Under the pieces are notes generated by a model. The model had not been told where the DNA came from. It worked only from the letters and a program-made list of their open reading frames with translations, and made no database searches. A stretch of 64,000 nt of DNA from Conexivisphaerales archaeon (GTDB taxonomy: Archaea; Thermoproteota; Nitrososphaeria; Conexivisphaerales; DTJL01): positions 124,001-188,000 of the forward strand of contig JAVYTR010000002.1 in NCBI GenBank assembly GCA_038728585.1, read 5' to 3'. The position numbers and the translations under genes were made by a program. This document shows, piece by piece, positions 59,573 through 64,000 of the stretch; the first letter of the stretch is position 1; the number at the start of each line of letters is the position of its first letter.

Positions 59573-60499
59573 TCACTCCACTATCAGACTGAGTAAGGCC
59601 ATTCTCACTGGTAATCCTAGGGCAGCCTGTTGAAAGTATCTTGCATGAGGTGTGTAGTCTACTTCCAGAGGTATCTCATCTATCCTGGGCAGATGATGCA
59701 TCACTATCATAGATTCCCTGGCTCTTCCGAGCATTCTTCCTGAAACGAAGTAGCTTCCCTTCACCCTCTCGTATTCAGCTGGGTCGTTCATTCTTTCCTT
59801 CTGCAACCTTGTTACATAAAGCACATCTACCTCAGGTATAACTTCTTCAACCCTGTCGGTTTCGATGAAATCCATTCCTTTTCCCCTGAGGTAATCCTTG
59901 ACCTCTTCCTTTGCTTTGAGTTCTGAAGGGCTGACAAGGTAGAGCTTCACATCTCTGTAGTGAGTCAGGCCAAGGCAGAGTGAGGAAGCCGACCTGGTGT
60001 GTTTTAAGTCTCCGAGTATAGCTATCTTTACCCCATCAATTCTGCCAAATTCGTTTCTTATGGTGTAAAGGTCAGTCAATGTCTGAGTGGGGTGATGCTG
60101 CGTACCATCTCCTGCATTGATGACAGGCACAGAGGCTATCTCTGCAGCAAGCTTCGCTGCCCCCTCAATCTTATGCCTGAGCAGTATCACATTACCGTAG
60201 CTGTCAGCCATACGAACAGTATCTGCAAGTGATTCTCCTGTTACCACTCTCGAGTATGATGGGTCTGCGAACCCTGTAACTCCTCCACCAAGTCTCAGCA
60301 TTGCTGCCTCAAAACTGAGCCTTGTCCTAGTGCTGGGCTCAAAGAAGAGTGTAACTAGTATCTTGCCCTGTAGGGTTTGAAGACCTGTCTTGACATGACT
60401 CTTCATTGAATCTGCAACTTCGAATATATAATCAAGTTCAGACCTAGTGAAATCTGTTATGGCTATGAAGTCTCTGCCTTTCAGGTTTGGCGAGCTCAT
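59573..60499 (-). CDS. pyrB: Aspartate carbamoyltransferase catalytic chain, with unusual active-site loop
   Basis: A 308-residue carbamoyltransferase that aligns with E. coli PyrB over its length. Conserved are STRT (56-59), R108, H136 and Q139 in HPTQT, R169, and R231/Q233 in TRLQKER, which bind carbamoyl phosphate and aspartate. Two places differ. The 80s loop reads SRVVTGES, with Thr87 where E. coli has the essential Lys84, and MHHLPR has His269 where Pro266 is usual. The codons are clear (ACA for Thr), so this is not a reading error by me. Either the catalytic Lys is replaced from elsewhere or the enzyme has a changed reaction. It is followed by a divergent PyrI. Confidence 0.82.
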   Translation of the reverse strand: MSSPNLKGRDFIAITDFTRSELDYIFEVADSMKSHVKTGLQTLQGKILVTLFFEPSTRTRLSFEAAMLRLGGGVTGFADPSYSRVVTGESLADTVRMADSYGNVILLRHKIEGAAKLAAEIASVPVINAGDGTQHHPTQTLTDLYTIRNEFGRIDGVKIAILGDLKHTRSASSLCLGLTHYRDVKLYLVSPSELKAKEEVKDYLRGKGMDFIETDRVEEVIPEVDVLYVTRLQKERMNDPAEYERVKGSYFVSGRMLGRARESMIVMHHLPRIDEIPLEVDYTPHARYFQQAALGLPVRMALLSLIVE

Positions 60500-60543
60500 G
60501 ACATGACAACCCAGCTACTTCTTATCTTTCTCTTCTGGCCTGC

Positions 60544-61428
60544 TCAGTCCTTCCATCTTGCTGCTAGCTCGTCCATCCTGCAGAACCATACGTCGTTCTT
60601 CTGCATGATGTACTGTATAGTCTGTTCGAGCAGCATGATCCTGTGTGCTCTTCCTATGCTTTCAGGATGAAGAACCAATGCGAAGAAGCCGTTCGGTTCG
60701 TTCTCATACGCATAATCAAAATCCATCCTCCAGATTTCGAAGACTTTTGATGGGTTGTCGAGCTTGGGGTAGAATGTAGAGACACCGAGGAAGTATGCCA
60801 GGTCATCCTCAATCAGCTCGTTCACAGGTATGTTGAGTAGGTTCACTTCCTTGCCGAATTCAGGAGGCCTGTCTGTGTGGTATACATCTCCATCTCTGAC
60901 CTTTGTAACCCTGAAATCATACGGCCCCATATGCTGGGAGATGTACTTGAAACCAAGGTCGATCATTATGCTGATCGTTCTTGAAGTTATTTCGTTAGCC
61001 TGTGGTATCTCAAAAGGTACCCTGTAGCCTACAGGTCTTTTACCTGTAGCCCTTTCTATCGCTTCTATTCCCTTAACGAAAGATTCTCTTTCTGCGTTTT
61101 CATCGAGAGAGGCAGGGCATTCATGGAAGTAACCATGATGCGCTATTTCGTGACCTCTCTTTGACAGGTCTCTGACCATCTCCGGATAAGTATCTGCAAT
61201 CACTCCAGGCGTGAAGAAAGTTGCTTTGATGCCATACTTGTCGAGCAACTTTGCTATTCTAGGGATGCCTGTTACTACCCCGAACTCCCCACGCGAGAAG
61301 TTGATCGGCCCGTAGTTTCCAGGTCCCAGCAGTCCTACTGCTCTCATCCTCAGCATTATCGACCATGCATCCAGGTCGAAAGATACACATACCGCAAGTC
61401 TTTTTCCTTCAGGAAGGATTATGGCCAT
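60544..61428 (-). CDS. Polysaccharide deacetylase-family hydrolase (PuuE/HP0310 branch)
   Basis: A 294-residue NodB-fold hydrolase. SFDLDAW near residue 16 has the catalytic and metal Asp pair, KATFFTPG near residue 70 the core strand and HEIAHHGYFHE near residue 95 the metal histidines, with YRVPFE further on. There is no signal peptide. This cytoplasmic branch includes cofactor-free allantoinase (PuuE) and peptidoglycan deacetylase relatives. Lying between a xanthine-dehydrogenase-type gene and PyrB, and near another allantoinase-like gene, it is more likely to open a ring such as allantoin than to act on polysaccharide. Confidence 0.8.
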   Translation of the reverse strand: MAIILPEGKRLAVCVSFDLDAWSIMLRMRAVGLLGPGNYGPINFSRGEFGVVTGIPRIAKLLDKYGIKATFFTPGVIADTYPEMVRDLSKRGHEIAHHGYFHECPASLDENAERESFVKGIEAIERATGKRPVGYRVPFEIPQANEITSRTISIMIDLGFKYISQHMGPYDFRVTKVRDGDVYHTDRPPEFGKEVNLLNIPVNELIEDDLAYFLGVSTFYPKLDNPSKVFEIWRMDFDYAYENEPNGFFALVLHPESIGRAHRIMLLEQTIQYIMQKNDVWFCRMDELAARWKD

Positions 61429-61515
61429 GAACGGCTTTCTACCTAAATATGCTTTAAGTCTTTCTTTACCCTAGTTCTTGTTCTTCTGTAGCCTTTTGCT
61501 CGTATGCTTCTGAAT

Positions 61516-63825
61516 TTATTCTGACCTTAGGATAAAAGGAAGAAAAGGTGTCGAATTGAACTTCAAATTCGGGTTCTGATGAAGCGTGGCTCTTCTTATG
61601 GCGTTGGCGATAGCAGCTGAGGGTCCAACTATACCACTCTCCCCTATTCCCTTTATACCAAGAGGGTTGAGGTTTGTTGGGGAGTCGAGGTGTTTTATAT
61701 CAAAGTTTGGAACTTCCTTGGCTGTTGGGATGAGATACTCCATGAATGAATTCGTCAGCAACTGTCCCTCTTCAGAGTATTGAAGTCCTTCGAAGAGGAA
61801 GCTGGCTATACCCTGAGTGATACCTCCATGAAGCTGACCTTCGACTATGTCAGGGTTTATCATCACTCCGCTGTCCTCTATGTCTGTGTAGTTCAGTATT
61901 CTGACTGCAGATGTTTCCTTATCGATTGAGACAAGGACCAGATGTAGACCTCCAGAAACTGTCAATCCTTCAGGCTCGTACACAGAGGTTGCTTCTAGAG
62001 GCGCTGGAATAGCTACAGCCTCATACGCTATCTTGGCCAATTGCTTCAGCGTAATCGACCTCGAAGGATCGTCTTTATGCTTAACCATCCCTTCTTCAAA
62101 GACTAGCGAATGTATAGGCACGTCGTAGAACTTCGAAGCAACGAGAAGCATCTGAGCCTTGAGCTGCTCTACGCATCTATACAGTGCTCCGGCGCCTACC
62201 ACTGCGCTTCTGCTCCCCCACGTGCCATAGCCGTAAGGTGTTGCTAGAGTGTCTCCATGTCTGACTTCTACTTCTTCTGGAGAGATGCCCAGCAGGTCTG
62301 CGCAGACTTGACTGAGTGTTGTTTCAAGCCCCTGACCGTGCGGAGAGAGAGCTGTTAAGACCTCGACCATGCCATCAGGAAGTATACGAACGGTCATTGA
62401 TTCGTAACCCTTGTGCCTTGCACCTGAGGCTGCCTGAATGAAGGAAGGGCCTATTCCCGCAGATTCAAATCCAAAGGCTATACCAACACTGAGAATTTCA
62501 TCTGGTCGTTCAGACCTTGATTGGCTTAGACTCTTCAGGATATTCTCGGCCTCCTTGAGCATAGAAACATAATCACCCGTATCTATGACCCTGCCTGTAG
62601 CTGTTCTGTACGGAAAAGACTTGGCTACGTTTATCTTCCTTATCGTTATCGAGTCTAACCCCAGCCTTATTGCAGCCTCGTCTACGAGCCTCTCCAGGAC
62701 GAAAGCTGCCTGCTGCTGACCGAAACCCCTGTAAGCTCCTACCGGAGTTTTATTGGTTGCAACACAGTCCAGCCTTATAGCTACATTCTCTATCATGTAT
62801 GGGCCTGTCATGTTAAGCAGGGTAAGATAGGGCGGACCCAAGCTCATAGGCCCATAAGAACCTACATCAGCTATTATGTGGTCTCTCAGAGCAAGTATCT
62901 GTCCTTCCTTGGAAACAGCTATTTCTGCATAATGAATCTGGTCACCTGAATGGACTGTCGATGTGAAGTCTTCGCTCCTTGTTGCTGTCCATTTCACCCT
63001 TCTACCCAGCTTCTTCGCAGCGTAGCTGACAAGCACTTCTTCCCTGTAGAGGTCTTGCTTGTTTCCGAAGCCCCCACCGACATCAGGAGCTATAACTCTG
63101 ATTTTGCTCTCAGGATGATTCAGCGTTTCTGCAAGCAGAGTCCTGACAAAATGCGGCCACTGAGTTGAAGAATAAACGGTCAGCTGAGATGATGACCTTT
63201 CGTAGTCAGCTATCGCGCCTCTAGGCTCCATCGCTGCACCATACTGTCTCGTAATGCTGAAAGTTTCAGATATTATAGCATCAGCATCCGCGAAGGCTGA
63301 CTCAACATCACCTCTCTTCAACTCGGTGCTGTAAACTACGTTGCTTTCCAGCTTTTGATGAATAGTCTGGTTTGCATTCATAGCCTTTATTGCATCTGTC
63401 AAAGGCTCCTCTGGCTCATAGCTGATTGCTATCTGCTCAAGGATGTCGTAAAGCTGGTAGGCGTCGCCTTCTATGACTATTGCTGCCAAAGGCTCACCGA
63501 CAAAGTTTGTCTTACCTATCGCAAGAGCCTTCCACGGTAGTTTCTTGCAGCCTGATGGAGCCGAAATCAAAGGAATCTCACGGGTATCTCTATCTATATC
63601 TTCGCCTGATATGCAGAGGAGCACCCTCGGGTCTTCTCTGATAGACGAAAAATCGACTTTGAAACCTGCCTTTGCATATTGGCTCCTTAAGATGCCGAGC
63701 AGTAGAGGCCTCTTATCGTTTATATCATCAACATACCTTGTCTCCCCTAACAATACTCTAAGGTCTTCCTTTCTCCTTATTCTCTTTCCTATGTATCTCC
63801 ATGAACTGTTTGCCAATAACTTCAC
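61516..63825 (-). CDS. Xanthine dehydrogenase/aldehyde oxidase-type molybdenum subunit
   Basis: A 769-residue large subunit of the molybdenum hydroxylase family. It has the N-terminal IGKRIRRKEDLRVLLG opening, the molybdopterin segments GGGFGNKQD near residue 240 and AYRGFGQQQA near residue 355, the SPHGQGLETTLSQ motif and the catalytic Glu in KGIGESGIVG near residue 730. AYRGFG rather than AYRCSFR points to the xanthine/purine branch, not CO dehydrogenase. The iron-sulfur and FAD subunits are not in the window. The GTG start 63825 has a TATA box 25 bases upstream. Its likely role is purine or N-heterocycle hydroxylation. Confidence 0.88.
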   Translation of the reverse strand: MKLLANSSWRYIGKRIRRKEDLRVLLGETRYVDDINDKRPLLLGILRSQYAKAGFKVDFSSIREDPRVLLCISGEDIDRDTREIPLISAPSGCKKLPWKALAIGKTNFVGEPLAAIVIEGDAYQLYDILEQIAISYEPEEPLTDAIKAMNANQTIHQKLESNVVYSTELKRGDVESAFADADAIISETFSITRQYGAAMEPRGAIADYERSSSQLTVYSSTQWPHFVRTLLAETLNHPESKIRVIAPDVGGGFGNKQDLYREEVLVSYAAKKLGRRVKWTATRSEDFTSTVHSGDQIHYAEIAVSKEGQILALRDHIIADVGSYGPMSLGPPYLTLLNMTGPYMIENVAIRLDCVATNKTPVGAYRGFGQQQAAFVLERLVDEAAIRLGLDSITIRKINVAKSFPYRTATGRVIDTGDYVSMLKEAENILKSLSQSRSERPDEILSVGIAFGFESAGIGPSFIQAASGARHKGYESMTVRILPDGMVEVLTALSPHGQGLETTLSQVCADLLGISPEEVEVRHGDTLATPYGYGTWGSRSAVVGAGALYRCVEQLKAQMLLVASKFYDVPIHSLVFEEGMVKHKDDPSRSITLKQLAKIAYEAVAIPAPLEATSVYEPEGLTVSGGLHLVLVSIDKETSAVRILNYTDIEDSGVMINPDIVEGQLHGGITQGIASFLFEGLQYSEEGQLLTNSFMEYLIPTAKEVPNFDIKHLDSPTNLNPLGIKGIGESGIVGPSAAIANAIRRATLHQNPNLKFNSTPFLPFILRSE

Positions 63826-63845
63826 ATCGGTGCAAAACTGTTTTT

Positions 63846-63855
63846 CTTTTAAGTA
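63846..63855 (-). promoter_or_regulatory. TATA box of the molybdenum-subunit gene
   Basis: TACTTAAAAG on the minus strand is centred 25 bases before GTG 63825 and overlaps the stop codon of the amidohydrolase gene upstream, so the hydroxylase gene can be transcribed on its own. Confidence 0.45.
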
Positions 63856-64000
63856 TTATGCGTATTCAGCCTGATGCCACTTCTATCGAGCAGTTCCACA
63901 GCTGCCTTTGCCGCTTCTTCGATTATCATAGGTTCGTCAAGAGTCAGAACCTTCCTTCTCTTCATTATCACCCTCCCATCGACTATCAGAGTATCCACAT
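63849..64000 (-). CDS. Amidohydrolase, C-terminal fragment (gene continues past the window)
   Basis: The last 49 residues of a gene that enters the window from the right edge, stopping at TAA 63849-63851. VDTLIVDGRVIMKRRKVLTL and the following DEPMIIEEAAKAA helix are the typical closing strand-and-helix of the SsnA/TrzN/guanine-deaminase branch of metal-dependent amidohydrolases. It precedes the xanthine-dehydrogenase-type gene by 23 bases on the same strand. An aminohydrolase for guanine, a purine derivative or a related ring fits the neighbourhood, but the catalytic part is outside. Confidence 0.7.
   Translation of the reverse strand, partial: VDTLIVDGRVIMKRRKVLTLDEPMIIEEAAKAAVELLDRSGIRLNTHNT

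Overview
The window is one end-to-end stretch of an archaeal chromosome. The archaeal signs are an Alba chromatin protein, a two-gene aspartate carbamoyltransferase (PyrB plus zinc-bearing PyrI), form III RuBisCO, a geranylgeranyl-reductase-type flavoprotein, a PPC/DUF296 protein, DUF929, GYD and ArsA proteins, and TATA boxes 24-33 bases ahead of start codons. Many genes appear leaderless and a large share start with TTG or GTG. Coding density is high: only 19824-20200 exceeds 300 bases without a confident gene. The mix of families looks like a heterotrophic member of the Thaumarchaeota/TACK side, but I cannot fix the taxon from sequence alone. I see no rRNA, CRISPR array, IS element or phage gene. 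One tRNA (Gln, UUG) is present.

Layout. 1-3735: end of a 2-hydroxyacid dehydrogenase, a ThDP enzyme, an MFS carrier and a HAD phosphatase. 3746-6719 (minus): a sphingosine-1-phosphate-lyase-like PLP enzyme followed by an FGGY kinase, divergent from a UbiA prenyltransferase. 7995-12128: a short NDH-2-like flavoprotein, an acyl-CoA ligase and an acyl-CoA dehydrogenase. 12258-14011: DUF488, then VKOR overlapping a DUF929 thioredoxin-like protein, probably an extracytoplasmic disulfide-forming pair. 14155-19823: Lhr helicase, a small alpha/beta protein, a medium-chain dehydrogenase and a nucleotidyltransferase/HEPN pair with a palindrome over its start. 20201-24254: a large exported 18-cysteine protein, a geranylgeranyl-reductase-like enzyme, two tiny zinc proteins and Alba. 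24367-28863: RuBisCO III, cytosine deaminase and an NCS1 nucleobase permease.

28952-36294: small metabolic and sensory proteins, the tRNA, a DUF354 protein, and a tandem pair of membrane proteins with an internal twofold repeat and a predicted C-terminal winged helix. 36334-42772: a tightly overlapping plus-strand operon (methyltransferase, anchored exported protein, DUF4129-like protein, MoxR ATPase, DUF58 protein, multi-pass membrane protein, large exported protein with a C-terminal anchor). This is an envelope-assembly type of locus and one of the least understood parts of the window. 42822-54158: LLM flavoprotein, ArsA, carriers, an Mrr-like nuclease, APRT, an S-adenosylmethionine hydrolase-family protein, a phosphoesterase and an SHMT-family protein.

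54198-64000 is a nucleobase and amide-hydrolysis region: an allantoinase/dihydroorotase, a cytosine-deaminase-like amidohydrolase with an altered active site, pyroglutamyl peptidase, PyrI and PyrB, a polysaccharide-deacetylase/PuuE-type hydrolase, a xanthine-dehydrogenase-type molybdenum subunit and the end of another amidohydrolase. With the cytosine deaminase, NCS1 permease, APRT and RuBisCO III elsewhere in the window, this suggests a cell that imports and breaks down purines and pyrimidines. The PyrB here has Thr and His where Escherichia coli has Lys84 and Pro266, and its PyrI lacks a recognisable nucleotide-binding start. Its assignment to ordinary pyrimidine synthesis is therefore open.
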